Shown: one piece after another, positions 41,662-50,887 of the stretch
Numbering within the stretch: the first letter of the stretch is position 1
Layout: every line of letters starts with the position of its first letter
NCBI GenBank assembly: GCA_005217565.1
Contig: SJCO01000002.1
Coordinates: 466,192-530,191 of the forward strand
Length of the DNA: 64,000 nt
Direction of reading: 5' to 3'
DNA from: Puteibacter caeruleilacunae
GTDB lineage: Bacteria > Bacteroidota > Bacteroidia > Bacteroidales > Prolixibacteraceae
Program-made: the position numbers and the translations under genes
The notes under the pieces: generated by a model
The model's input: the letters and a program-made list of their open reading frames with translations, nothing else
What the model was told of the DNA's origin: nothing
Database searches by the model: none

Positions 41662-42312
41662 CTACTCTGCCACAATTCTATCCCACGTATCCAATACGCA
41701 AAAAGGGAAATGAGGCATTTCCAATACTTCAGTTTTGCTTGCTAGGTTCCAATATTGTGACAAGTTGTCTGCAGGGAATATTAGGTCATTTGAACCAACA
41801 AATGCCTTATCCCAGCTTTTATTACCATGGTGATCCTTCGCTTGGTCCCAGAAATACTGTAACTCCTCCGTTTGCTCTTTCAACTCTCGTTTAGGTAACA
41901 CATCTGTAGCAGCAGCAAATTCTTTTACTCCACCAAACATTCTCATTTGAAACTTATTTCGGTTTCGCTCATTGAGTGTATCCAAGGTTCCTTTAAAAAT
42001 ACGCTCCGGTATTCCCAACTGATTATCAATAGGCTTAGGCGTACCATTAATGGCTATATACTTTTTTACAGATAATTCTTCTAACTCCGTAGAACAATCA
42101 GCCACCCAAACTCCCATTGACCAGGCCACAACATAGATCTCGTTATACTTCTTTATTTGTTCAATAGGTAACTCCCCTTTTACGTGATATGCAGAAAGTG
42201 TAAGAACATCGTAATCGCCCAATACATTTTTGATTACTTGTTCATCCATCCCCCATCCATTAAAAAAGAGAATCAACCGATCTGAATTATTATTGATTAA
42301 TGTTCGTTTCAT
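41662..42312 (-). CDS. bioG: Pimeloyl-ACP methyl ester esterase, BioG type
   Basis: Cleaves the methyl ester of pimeloyl-ACP, ending chain elongation for biotin synthesis. The 216-residue product is a DUF452/BioG alpha/beta hydrolase rather than BioH: LILFFNGWGMDEQ near the N-terminus, the nucleophile elbow AWSMGVW (Ser65) and a C-terminal catalytic His in EMPHFPF. The position between bioF and bioC is a common Bacteroidota arrangement. Start ATG 42312 leaves 16 bp after the bioF stop. Confidence 0.92.
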   Translation of the reverse strand: MKRTLINNNSDRLILFFNGWGMDEQVIKNVLGDYDVLTLSAYHVKGELPIEQIKKYNEIYVVAWSMGVWVADCSTELEELSVKKYIAINGTPKPIDNQLGIPERIFKGTLDTLNERNRNKFQMRMFGGVKEFAAATDVLPKRELKEQTEELQYFWDQAKDHHGNKSWDKAFVGSNDLIFPADNLSQYWNLASKTEVLEMPHFPFCVLDTWDRIVAE

Positions 42313-42328
42313 ATCAATGATTACAAGA

Positions 42329-43495
42329 TTATTGTTTCAATGACAATCCCTCAACCAACTCCGCGATTTCCGTTTCTTTCATATTTGCCATCAATGAGAA
42401 ACGCAGTCTTGCTGTCCCCTTCGGAACTGTTGGATGTTTAATGGGTAACACAAAAAATCCTCGTTTGCAAAGGAACTCAGACAAATTCATGCATGCAACA
42501 TTTTCTCCAACAATGTATGGTATAATGTGACTATCCCCACAAGTTTCTGCACCCAATCCCTGAATTCCATCACGCAACTGATTCGATATTTTTTTCAAGT
42601 GATCACGTTCGTCTTTCAACTCCTTACAACGCACCCACGCCAAACGCGTCCACGCCAGATTTACCGGAGGAAGTGCAGTCGTGAAGATTAAGGTTCTCAT
42701 TTTATTTATAAGATACTTTCTCATCACCTCTGAACAAACGACATATGCTCCAACAGAAGCCAATGCCTTTCCAAAGGTTCCTACCAGGAAATCAATATCA
42801 GCAACATGACCACTTTGCTCAGCTAATCCAAGTCCGTTCTCTCCTAACACACCAATTCCATGAGCGTCATCAACATACAACAAAGCTCCATACTTCTCCT
42901 TTAAGGCAACCAGTATTGACAAATCAGCCACATCACCATCCATACTGAATACCGACTCCGTAACAATAACCACTCTCCGTTTCCCGTCGCAATACTTTTT
43001 AAGGAGTCGTTCCAGATGATTATAGTCTAAGTGACGATAACGTACAAAATCTGCATTACACAACCTTAAACCATCGTTAATGCTTGCATGTACCAATTTA
43101 TCAGCAAGAATAACATCACCTTTACTAGTCACTGCGGGCAAAATTCCGAGGTTAGCATGATAGCCACTATTAAATACCAAAGCTGCTTCAGCAGAATAGT
43201 CGCTCCGAATCTGTTCCTCAAGTTCATCATAAGCAGCATGATTACCAGTCAACAATCTTGATGATGATGATGCCATTGAGAGCGCATTGGATGCGATATA
43301 ATTTTTGAACCTATCCTGTAAAACCTGATCGCTGGCAAGTCCCAAATAATCATTTGAACAAAGATTAAGCAAATCCTTGCCCTCGTAACATATTCTATTA
43401 TTGTGTGTTTCTATTTTACGAAGAAATCGAAGATTACCTTCTCGTTGTAGGTCTTCCAATTCCAACATAAAATTATCAGTGAATTCCTTTTGCAT
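42329..43495 (-). CDS. bioF: 8-amino-7-oxononanoate synthase
   Basis: Condenses pimeloyl-ACP with L-alanine to 8-amino-7-oxononanoate. The 388-residue PLP enzyme of the alpha-oxoamine synthase family has NLCSNDYLGLASD near the N-terminus, ASSSSRLLTGNHAAYDELEE, and VDDAHGIGVLGENGLG. The PLP lysine is in FLVGTFGKALASVGAYV. Its ATG overlaps the bioA stop by one base (TAATG), so translation is probably coupled. Confidence 0.96.
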   Translation of the reverse strand: MQKEFTDNFMLELEDLQREGNLRFLRKIETHNNRICYEGKDLLNLCSNDYLGLASDQVLQDRFKNYIASNALSMASSSSRLLTGNHAAYDELEEQIRSDYSAEAALVFNSGYHANLGILPAVTSKGDVILADKLVHASINDGLRLCNADFVRYRHLDYNHLERLLKKYCDGKRRVVIVTESVFSMDGDVADLSILVALKEKYGALLYVDDAHGIGVLGENGLGLAEQSGHVADIDFLVGTFGKALASVGAYVVCSEVMRKYLINKMRTLIFTTALPPVNLAWTRLAWVRCKELKDERDHLKKISNQLRDGIQGLGAETCGDSHIIPYIVGENVACMNLSEFLCKRGFFVLPIKHPTVPKGTARLRFSLMANMKETEIAELVEGLSLKQ

Positions 43496-44790
43496 TATCC
43501 ATAAAACTCTTCAACCACCTTTAATAGTGCGGTAGTCAATGTTGATAATTCATCTTTAGTAATCACAAATGGAGGCATAATATATACCAGTTTCCCAAAT
43601 GGACGTACCCAAACACCTTCATCTACAAAACGTTGTTGTATACGTGCCATATCAACAGGTGTTTTAACTTCAATTACTCCAATAGCACCTAGCACTCTCA
43701 CCTCCTCTACTCCTGGATATTCTGAAGCTGGTTGCAATTCTTTGATTAATTGTTGCTCTATTGCTGCGACACGCTTTTCCCAGTCTGACTGAATCAACAA
43801 TTCAATACTTGCATTGGCAACCGCACAGGCCAATGGATTACCCATAAAAGTAGGCCCATGCATAAATACTCCTGGTTCTCCTTCGGAAATTGTCAAGGCG
43901 ACTTCTGTTGTTGCCAAAGTAGCGGCAAAACTCATATAACCTCCTGTTATCGCTTTGCCCAAACACATTATATCTGGTTCAATAGCTGCATGTTCACATG
44001 CAAACAACCGTCCACTGCGTCCAAATCCAGTGGCTATTTCATCAAGAATCAGAAGAACATCATATTCATCGCATAACTCCCTAACACGTTTTAAGTATTC
44101 TGGAGAATAAAATCTCATCCCTCCTGCTCCCTGCACAATTGGTTCGAGAATAACTGCAGCAATCTCATCCTTATGAAGCTCTAACTGCTCCTTCATTGAG
44201 TCCATATACTCTTCCTTGAAGTCCTGATAGAAGGAACAACCAGGTGCTTCTGCAAATAAGCGCACAGGAACACTGCCATGAAAAATCTGATGCATTCCTG
44301 TAACAGGATCACACACCGACATAGCATTCCAGGTATCTCCGTGATATCCATTTCGAATAGTAAGAAACTCTTTCTTCTCTCCCCGTCCTTTTGCATGCCA
44401 ATATTGCAATGCCATTTTCATGGATACCTCAACGGCAACAGATCCAGAATCACAGAAAAACACCTTTTGCAATGATGCAGGAGTCATAGCAACAAGCTTC
44501 TTAGCAAGGTTAACTGCTGGTTCATGCGTTATTCCTCCGAACATCACATGCGACATCTTCTTTAGTTGTTTCTCAAGGGCTGCGTTAAGAACAGGATGAT
44601 TATATCCATGAACAACAGCCCACCAAGATGACATCCCATCGATGATTCGCCTTCCATCGGCCAATTCAAGAAATACCCCCTCAGCTTTATTTACCTGAAA
44701 CACAGGTAAAGGATTAATCATTGAGGTGTATGGATGCCAAATATGCTCTTTATCAAAAGCTTTCAGCTCTTCATTATTCGATTGATTCAT
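43495..44790 (-). CDS. bioA: Adenosylmethionine-8-amino-7-oxononanoate aminotransferase
   Basis: Converts 8-amino-7-oxononanoate to 7,8-diaminopelargonate with SAM as amino donor. The 431-residue class III aminotransferase has [12 protein letters not shown] at 14-25, [14 protein letters not shown], and [21 protein letters not shown]. The PLP-binding motif [14 protein letters not shown] and the lysine in [12 protein letters not shown] are present. It lies 11 bp after bioB and overlaps bioF by one base. All motifs for BioA, as opposed to generic class III enzymes, are present. Confidence 0.96.
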   Translation of the reverse strand: MNQSNNEELKAFDKEHIWHPYTSMINPLPVFQVNKAEGVFLELADGRRIIDGMSSWWAVVHGYNHPVLNAALEKQLKKMSHVMFGGITHEPAVNLAKKLVAMTPASLQKVFFCDSGSVAVEVSMKMALQYWHAKGRGEKKEFLTIRNGYHGDTWNAMSVCDPVTGMHQIFHGSVPVRLFAEAPGCSFYQDFKEEYMDSMKEQLELHKDEIAAVILEPIVQGAGGMRFYSPEYLKRVRELCDEYDVLLILDEIATGFGRSGRLFACEHAAIEPDIMCLGKAITGGYMSFAATLATTEVALTISEGEPGVFMHGPTFMGNPLACAVANASIELLIQSDWEKRVAAIEQQLIKELQPASEYPGVEEVRVLGAIGVIEVKTPVDMARIQQRFVDEGVWVRPFGKLVYIMPPFVITKDELSTLTTALLKVVEEFYG

Positions 44791-44801
44791 GGCTAATGGG
44801 C

Positions 44802-45788
44802 TTATTGTTTTTCACTTAATGCTGAAGTATCCAATACAAATCCCGCAGCCTGAAAATCCTTTTTATCTTCTTCAATATTTGAACCAATGGTTGTCAACAA
44901 GTCTCCAACAAGAGCTGCATTGATTCCGGCTTTTAATGCTTGTTCCTGAATGTGTTTAATCTGTAGACGTCCACCCGCAAAACGGATACTTGCGTCAGGA
45001 TTGATAAATCGGAATATAGCAAATGATGTTAGAATTTCATCATCTGTTAAAGCGGCAGTACCTTCCATAGCTGTTCCTTCAATAGGATTCAGGATATTAA
45101 GCGGAATTGACTTTACTCCAATCTCGTTCAATTCAAATGCCATCTCTATTCGTTGCTCCATTGTCTCTCCTAATCCAAGAATACCACCAGAGCAAACCTT
45201 CATGCCAATTTCCTGTGCCCACTTAATTGTCAATACTTTTTGATCGAAGCTATGCGTTGAACACATATTCGGGAAATGCGATCTTGAAGTCTCCAAATTA
45301 CAGTGGTAATGCTCAACACCAGCATCTTTTAATTTCTGCAAACGAGCTTTATCTAACAACCCCATTGATGCACATAATCCGATAGATGCCTTCTCTCTAA
45401 TCTTTCCGTAAATATTTACCAAGCGATCAAGGTTACTATTCGAGATAGCCCTTCCACTGGTCACCAAAGAATAGCGATGTACTCCTTGCTTAGCATTTGA
45501 AACAGCAGCTTCCACTGCCTCCTTCTCATCAACCATCTCATATTCTTCAATCTTCGTTTTGAAGAATGCCGATTGAGAACACCACTTACAGTCCTCTGAA
45601 CATTTACCAGACTTTGCATTCGTGATTGAACACAAATCCATTTTGTTACCCGCCATTTTCTCACGGATTTCATTAGCAGCATTATATAAGGTCTGCTTAT
45701 CCTTAGTTTGTGTTAATGCAATAGCTTCTTCCTGCGAGATTGCACCTCCAGCAAGAACTTTCTCCTTAAGCATCTCTATATTCACCAT
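44802..45788 (-). CDS. bioB: Biotin synthase
   Basis: Radical-SAM enzyme inserting sulfur into dethiobiotin, the last step of biotin synthesis. The 328-residue product has the radical-SAM cysteines [14 protein letters not shown] (C63, C67, C70), the [20 protein letters not shown] block with [2Fe-2S] ligands, [14 protein letters not shown], and the Arg-containing SIRFAGGR. It is the first gene of bioB-A-F-G-C-D. Its start overlaps the 3' end of the small ORF at 45766-46206 by 23 bp. ATG at 45773 is an alternative start. Confidence 0.97.
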   Translation of the reverse strand: MVNIEMLKEKVLAGGAISQEEAIALTQTKDKQTLYNAANEIREKMAGNKMDLCSITNAKSGKCSEDCKWCSQSAFFKTKIEEYEMVDEKEAVEAAVSNAKQGVHRYSLVTSGRAISNSNLDRLVNIYGKIREKASIGLCASMGLLDKARLQKLKDAGVEHYHCNLETSRSHFPNMCSTHSFDQKVLTIKWAQEIGMKVCSGGILGLGETMEQRIEMAFELNEIGVKSIPLNILNPIEGTAMEGTAALTDDEILTSFAIFRFINPDASIRFAGGRLQIKHIQEQALKAGINAALVGDLLTTIGSNIEEDKKDFQAAGFVLDTSALSEKQ

Positions 45789-46206
45789 AACTTCTTGTTA
45801 TTACATGATACACGTTTAGCCCATATGAATATTCATACCGGCCATTAACTGACAAGACATCACTTGTCACACTATATTTTATTTTGGAAATATAATTCTG
45901 AATTATCCAGAAGGATGAACTTTCGTCGTTAATCGTTGTAAGCAACGTTAAGAAAGGAGCTAAAATCACACCTATCAAATCATCAAGAAGATCCGACTCT
46001 GCCATCTCTTCTTCAACTGAATATCCTGAAGCATGATTAACCTCAACAATAGTTGTCTCTGTCTTTAGAACAGATTGATTACAAACAGGAACTCTAAGAT
46101 GCCCTATGGTTATAAGCTTACCCAAACTAGCAAATACAGCCCACCCTTTACGAGACCATTTCGCAAAGTGCACTTTCTTAGACGATATTTGAGCTACCTG
46201 TTTCAT
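45766..46206 (-). CDS. Hypothetical protein with WSRKG motif, overlapping bioB
   Basis: A 146-residue frame from ATG 46206 that ends inside the bioB start region. Its first 40 residues (MKQVAQISSKKVHFAKWSRK, then GWAVFASLGKLITIGHL) resemble a short basic-aromatic motif that I recall in Bacteroidota, both in small proteins and at the N-termini of TonB-dependent vitamin receptors before the signal peptide. The remainder is acidic and unrecognised. The frame stays open further upstream only because it reads through the heptamer repeat. Overlap with bioB suggests translational coupling. Function unknown, and the C-terminal half may be non-functional. Confidence 0.5.
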   Translation of the reverse strand: MKQVAQISSKKVHFAKWSRKGWAVFASLGKLITIGHLRVPVCNQSVLKTETTIVEVNHASGYSVEEEMAESDLLDDLIGVILAPFLTLLTTINDESSSFWIIQNYISKIKYSVTSDVLSVNGRYEYSYGLNVYHVITRSYGEYRDA

Positions 46207-46291
46207 TTTGAAGCCACAAAGATAAAAGGAAAAACGGAAAAAGGAAAGATTTCGTGGAAACCGGAAAACGGGATAATGAAACACAGAGAAA

Positions 46292-46395
46292 GGGCAAAGG
46301 GCATGGGGCAAAGAGCATAGGGCATGGAGTATGGGGCATGGGGCATGGGGCATGGAGTATGGGGCACGGAGCATGGAGCATGGAGTATGGGGCAG
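46292..46395. repeat. Heptamer tandem repeat (about 15 units of GGGCATG)
   Basis: Fifteen consecutive 7-base units: GGGCATG or close variants GAGCATG, GAGTATG, GGGCAAA, GGGCACG. Because 7 is not a multiple of 3, all three minus-strand frames stay open and encode Pro/Cys/His/Ala-rich nonsense. It lies in the intergenic region between the biotin operon and the hybrid sensor gene, as a minisatellite likely to vary in copy number. Confidence 0.9.
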
Positions 46396-46422
46396 CTCGT
46401 TAAAGATTCTAATGTCTGTAGC
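46392..46422. repeat. Dispersed 31-base intergenic element
   Basis: 24 of 31 bases match 3846-3876 without gaps, including the identical 14-mer CTAATGTCTGTAGC. Both copies lie in gene-free DNA. This one abuts the heptamer array. Confidence 0.55.
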
Positions 46423-46752
46423 TGAGGAATATTCAAGGTTTTTGTTTAACTTGAGCGTGAATTCAAAAAATCCTTCCGAACATTTCCAAGTTAACTTTTA
46501 TTACCACATGATATTCCCAATCAGCCCCCAACTTTTACTACTCTACACTACAAATACACCACAAAAACGGGGCTTTTGCCAATATAAGTAGTAGGTGTCT
46601 AGTAAGAGTCCAGTAAGTGTCCAGTAAGAGGGGTGATCACGGGGAGACAAGAGGAAGACAAAAAGTTTAGAAAGATCAGTAACTCCCAGTAACATCAATC
46701 TGACTGAAATTAATTGATTATATTAAGTGAAAGTCCTATTTTTACACATCCT
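46423..46752. other. Gene-free leader of the hybrid sensor gene with an 11-bp triple repeat
   Basis: No gene seen. Three 11-base units, TGTCTAGTAAG, AGTCCAGTAAG and TGTCCAGTAAG, stand in tandem at 46596-46628. No clear -7 box or operator for the sensor gene was found; the last 70 bases are AT-rich. Confidence 0.6.
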
Positions 46753-49700
46753 ATGAAAAACAGAAGTATTCAATTATCAATCATATGCATTGTTCTCATT
46801 CTTTTGGGCTTAAAGAGTTCAGCGAGCAATGTAAATCTAAGGTTTAAAAATTATAACCTTCAAGAAGGACTTTCATTTTATGAAATCAATACAATTGCTC
46901 AAGATTCAATTGGTTACCTTTGGATTGGAACATCCTCAGGTTTAAACCGATTTGATGGATATGAGTTCAAAACCTATTCTGAACCTGATTTCTTCCATAA
47001 GAATAAAAACATTCAGTGCTTGTCGACCGATAAGAACTTTTTATGGATTGGCACAAAAGATGGTCTCTTCTGCATGGCACTGGAAACAGGTAAAATATTC
47101 GAACTCAACACATTTAACGGACTCTTTAAATCTCCATCAATTAAAACAATCAGAGTAATTGATAATGAGACCATATTTGTTGCAGGGAAGAAAACATTGG
47201 TAAAACTTCATTATTCATTTAAAGATTCCAGACCAGTCATTGTTGAGATGGAAGATTTTTTCCAGAAGGTCCCACTCCTTGCAGATAAAACCATCGATCA
47301 TATCGAATTAGACAATGATCGTTTATGGATTGGTGGAGATCAATTCTTTGGTTATGTCCATCTTATGAAAAAAGAATTTCAGGATCTGACAGCAAAAATA
47401 GGAAAACAAGTACGCATTACATCACTGTTCAAAGATTCACAGAACAAGCTATGGGTGGCCAACAGTGAAATAGCTTTTAAAATAAACCTCAACTTATCTC
47501 ATCTTCCTGTAAGGTCTTTCCACATTAATCCAGGAAAGAATCCATTTGAATCGTACATTACCACCATAACAGAAGATCGAAACAAAAATATATGGATTGG
47601 AACTTTTCAACGGGGCGTTTTCATTATCCCAATTAACGATAAAAGGTCCTCGAGACAGTTAAAATACGAAAGTGACAATGTTAATTCTCTTGCGGATAAT
47701 GATATTCGCTCAATTTTTGTTGACCAGTCAGGTACTGCATGGGTAGGAACCTATGGTAATGGTTTGGATAAAGTAGATGTGGTTCCCAACTATTTCAACT
47801 TTTATCTAACACAAGAAAACGTTACCAATTGGATTGGTCCTCATGGAGTCTCATCAATTTGTAACCAGGATAAGAATTATTTTTGGGCAAGTTCTGGATC
47901 TTCTGGAGGTGGAGTATTCCGTTTTAACAAGCACACTAAAGAAGTAAAATATATCTATCCCCCCGATCAGAAACCAGAACTATTTACCACTCAATACCTA
48001 TCCATCACAGATTCAACACTATGGATAGCTCCTTACAATGATTATATCCTCTCGTTTGATTTGGAGAAACAAAAATTCGAACGACATTCATTACTTGAAA
48101 GTGCTCTAAACAAACCGGTTAGATTCATCATAAAAGATAAGAAATCGTATTGGATAGCATTCATAAATGATGGGTTGTATCAGTTATTCGATAAGGTTGA
48201 TGATGGAAAACCATACCTGCTAAAACACCTCAACTACAAACCTGTAAACAAGGTGTTCCTTAGAGATTCTAAAGGAAAATTCTGGCTTCCTTCCACAGGA
48301 GGAGGAATCATCAAGTACAATCCCAGAAAACAGACACAGGAAAAATACAAATACAATCCGAATGATCCCAACAGCCTAACAAGCAACTATGTGACCTCAA
48401 TTGCTGAGGATAACAAAGAAAATATTTGGGTTGCCACTAATAATGGTTTAAATCAATTAAATCCACATACTGGGAAAATAAAGCATTATCGAGAAAAAGA
48501 GGGATTGTCTCATACTATCTATTCTGTACTTACCGACAATAATGGATTTGTATGGGTAGCAACAAAAAACATGATTAACCGATTAGATCCTGCTACTGGA
48601 GCAATCAAACGTTTTGGGAAAGAATATGGAATTGAAAACTGTAAGTTCAATTTCCATTCATGTATGAAATCACAGGATGGCAACTTTTATTTCGGGACAG
48701 AGAATAAAGGAATTGTTCAATTTAATCCGACCCAAATTCCAATAACCAGAAAGGCAAACGACGTAATCATAAGCAATATTTCGATCCTTAATCAATCAGT
48801 AAAAGTGAGTACTGATACTGATAGTCATTTATCGAAAGATATTGCCTATACCAAAGCACTTAATTTAAAACATTTCGAAAACTCTTTTTCGCTGGAATTC
48901 ATCTCTTTGTTTTACCATTTACAAGATCGAATAACCTATCAATATCAGTTAGAGGGATTTGATAATAACTGGAGAAAAGCAAGTAAAAATAACCGACGAG
49001 TAAACTATTCAAACTTAAGTCCAGGGCAATATACATTCAAGGTAAGAGCACTAAATCAAGATGGAATTGTTTCTGAAAAAATAACAACTCTCGCAATTCA
49101 CATACACTCTCCATGGTGGGCAACATTATGGGCTTACGCTGGATATCTAATTGTCTTTATTGGAATTCTATCTTTAATTTGGTTCTATTCTATCAGGCAG
49201 GTTCGATTAAAAGCGCAATTAAGACTTGAACGATCAAAAAGAGAACAAGAAACAGAGCTCAACAACATGAAGCTTCGTTTCTTCACCAATATTTCTCACG
49301 AATTCAGAACTCCCCTAACTTTACTATTAGGACAATTAGATCTTCTCCAGGCAAATGGTGTTTTAAATGAAGAAGACCGTCAACGAAAATATCAGGTAAT
49401 GCATCGCAATGGACATCGACTCCTTCGATTAATCAACCAATTACTTGATTTCAGGAAGGTTGAAAACCGAACCTTACAAGTAAAAGCACAGGAATGTCAC
49501 CTAATTAGATTATTGGCTGAGATTATCATTCCTTTTGAGGAAATGGCAGGACAAAAGGAGATTGATTTTAAATTCCAATCATCTATCGACTCATTGCAAG
49601 GTTATACAGATGTTGATAAACTTGAAAAAATCATACAGAACTTATTAGGTAACGCATTAAAATTTACAGATGCAGGAGGAAGTATCAAAGTAATAGTCGA

Positions 49701-50793
49701 TGGAAACACTACTCATCTAAACATTACTATTTGCGATACAGGAATAGGGATCGCTCCTGAGCATCAGGATAAGATTTTTGAACGCTTCTACCAAGTTGAA
49801 AAAGGATTAAATTACGAAGGTAGTGGAATTGGATTAGCCTATACCAAAGATCTGATTAATCTACTTCACGGAAGTATTTCGTTGGATAGTGAAGAAAACA
49901 AAGGAAGTTGCTTTACCATTCAATTACCGATACTTAAAGAAAGCTTCAGTGATGATGAATTAGTTGTTGTTCAAAAAGAGGTTACAAAATCATCGCATGT
50001 AACACTTTCTCCATCGACATTGTCGATTGATAACGAAGACGGAGATAAACCGCTCATTCTTATCATTGATGATGAGAAAGATGTAAGAGAACTTATCGCT
50101 GAAAGTATTGGAAATAACTTCAACTATATTTTTGCAGGAGAAGGAGAGAGTGCACTTCAGGTCCTCAAAGAACATGCTCCAGAGCTAATTGTTTGTGACG
50201 TGATGATGCCTGTAATGGACGGTCATCAGTTTACTAAAGCTCTAAAAGAAGATATTAATATTAGCCATATTCCGGTAATTCTGCTTACAGCTCAAACATC
50301 AGATCAGCAGCGATTGGATGGTATCGCCACCGGAGCAGATAGTTTCATTACCAAACCATTCAGTCCGGCTTACCTGAAGACAAGAGTTGTTAAACTCATT
50401 GAAAACAGACAAACAATTAGAAAGAAGTTTGCTCAAAGCATTGATTCAATTGTTCCGGAAACTGAAGATTTACCAAACCCAGAGAAAGATTTTATAGATA
50501 AGGTGATTGCCATTATTGAAGAAAACATGTCGAATCCTGACTTTAGAATTGAACACATCTACACTGAAGTTGGCATGAGCAGAACACACTTCTTCAATAA
50601 AATAAAAGCATTAACCGATCATACAGCCAATGAGTTCATCCGAACAATAAAGATGAAGAAGGCAGCTAAACTGATCAAGGAAGGTCACATGAGAATTAAC
50701 GAGATAGCCTGGGCGGTAGGATTCGCTGATCCGAAATACTTCTCCAAGGTATTCAAATCGTATCATGGCGTTTCACCATCAGACTTTAAATAA
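46753..50793 (+). CDS. Hybrid two-component system sensor/regulator (HTCS)
   Basis: A 1346-residue one-protein sensor and transcription activator of the pectin-type cluster that follows. The signal peptide is about 1-25. A large periplasmic two-bladed beta-propeller region has repeated WIGT/WVAT blades (for example YLWIGTSSGLNRFDGYEF). A Y_Y_Y domain follows (YQYQLEGFDNNW, about 730-780), then a membrane segment (about 788-815), HisKA with NISHEFRTPLTLLLGQL (His near 848), HATPase, receiver with LIVCDVMMPVMDGH (Asp near 1148), and C-terminal AraC-type helix-turn-helix (about 1265-1346). HTCS proteins sense the breakdown oligosaccharide in the periplasm. ATG at 46753 gives the signal peptide. 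Confidence 0.96.
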   Translation: MKNRSIQLSIICIVLILLGLKSSASNVNLRFKNYNLQEGLSFYEINTIAQDSIGYLWIGTSSGLNRFDGYEFKTYSEPDFFHKNKNIQCLSTDKNFLWIGTKDGLFCMALETGKIFELNTFNGLFKSPSIKTIRVIDNETIFVAGKKTLVKLHYSFKDSRPVIVEMEDFFQKVPLLADKTIDHIELDNDRLWIGGDQFFGYVHLMKKEFQDLTAKIGKQVRITSLFKDSQNKLWVANSEIAFKINLNLSHLPVRSFHINPGKNPFESYITTITEDRNKNIWIGTFQRGVFIIPINDKRSSRQLKYESDNVNSLADNDIRSIFVDQSGTAWVGTYGNGLDKVDVVPNYFNFYLTQENVTNWIGPHGVSSICNQDKNYFWASSGSSGGGVFRFNKHTKEVKYIYPPDQKPELFTTQYLSITDSTLWIAPYNDYILSFDLEKQKFERHSLLESALNKPVRFIIKDKKSYWIAFINDGLYQLFDKVDDGKPYLLKHLNYKPVNKVFLRDSKGKFWLPSTGGGIIKYNPRKQTQEKYKYNPNDPNSLTSNYVTSIAEDNKENIWVATNNGLNQLNPHTGKIKHYREKEGLSHTIYSVLTDNNGFVWVATKNMINRLDPATGAIKRFGKEYGIENCKFNFHSCMKSQDGNFYFGTENKGIVQFNPTQIPITRKANDVIISNISILNQSVKVSTDTDSHLSKDIAYTKALNLKHFENSFSLEFISLFYHLQDRITYQYQLEGFDNNWRKASKNNRRVNYSNLSPGQYTFKVRALNQDGIVSEKITTLAIHIHSPWWATLWAYAGYLIVFIGILSLIWFYSIRQVRLKAQLRLERSKREQETELNNMKLRFFTNISHEFRTPLTLLLGQLDLLQANGVLNEEDRQRKYQVMHRNGHRLLRLINQLLDFRKVENRTLQVKAQECHLIRLLAEIIIPFEEMAGQKEIDFKFQSSIDSLQGYTDVDKLEKIIQNLLGNALKFTDAGGSIKVIVDGNTTHLNITICDTGIGIAPEHQDKIFERFYQVEKGLNYEGSGIGLAYTKDLINLLHGSISLDSEENKGSCFTIQLPILKESFSDDELVVVQKEVTKSSHVTLSPSTLSIDNEDGDKPLILIIDDEKDVRELIAESIGNNFNYIFAGEGESALQVLKEHAPELIVCDVMMPVMDGHQFTKALKEDINISHIPVILLTAQTSDQQRLDGIATGADSFITKPFSPAYLKTRVVKLIENRQTIRKKFAQSIDSIVPETEDLPNPEKDFIDKVIAIIEENMSNPDFRIEHIYTEVGMSRTHFFNKIKALTDHTANEFIRTIKMKKAAKLIKEGHMRINEIAWAVGFADPKYFSKVFKSYHGVSPSDFK

Positions 50794-50802
50794 CAAAAAA
50801 TA

Positions 50803-50836
50803 AAGGGGACGCATCACCATGGTGAATTGTCCCCTT
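50803..50836. terminator. Bidirectional terminator-like double hairpin
   Basis: Outer stem AAGGGGAC / GTCCCCTT encloses a perfect inner palindrome TCACCATGGTGA. It lies between the convergent stops of the HTCS gene (50793) and the MFS gene (50888). Confidence 0.7.
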
Positions 50837-50887
50837 AACACTTGATCTGATAATTATAAATAATTCAAGCTACGTCATACTGGTTAT

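Noticed and set aside
46292-46395. Possible CRISPR array
   Set aside because: Units are 7 bases with no spacers and no cas genes anywhere nearby. It is a plain tandem repeat.
46207-46436. Pro/Cys/His-rich reading frames in three minus-strand frames
   Set aside because: All are read-through of the 7-base repeat, which keeps every frame open. No initiation signal, no sensible protein.
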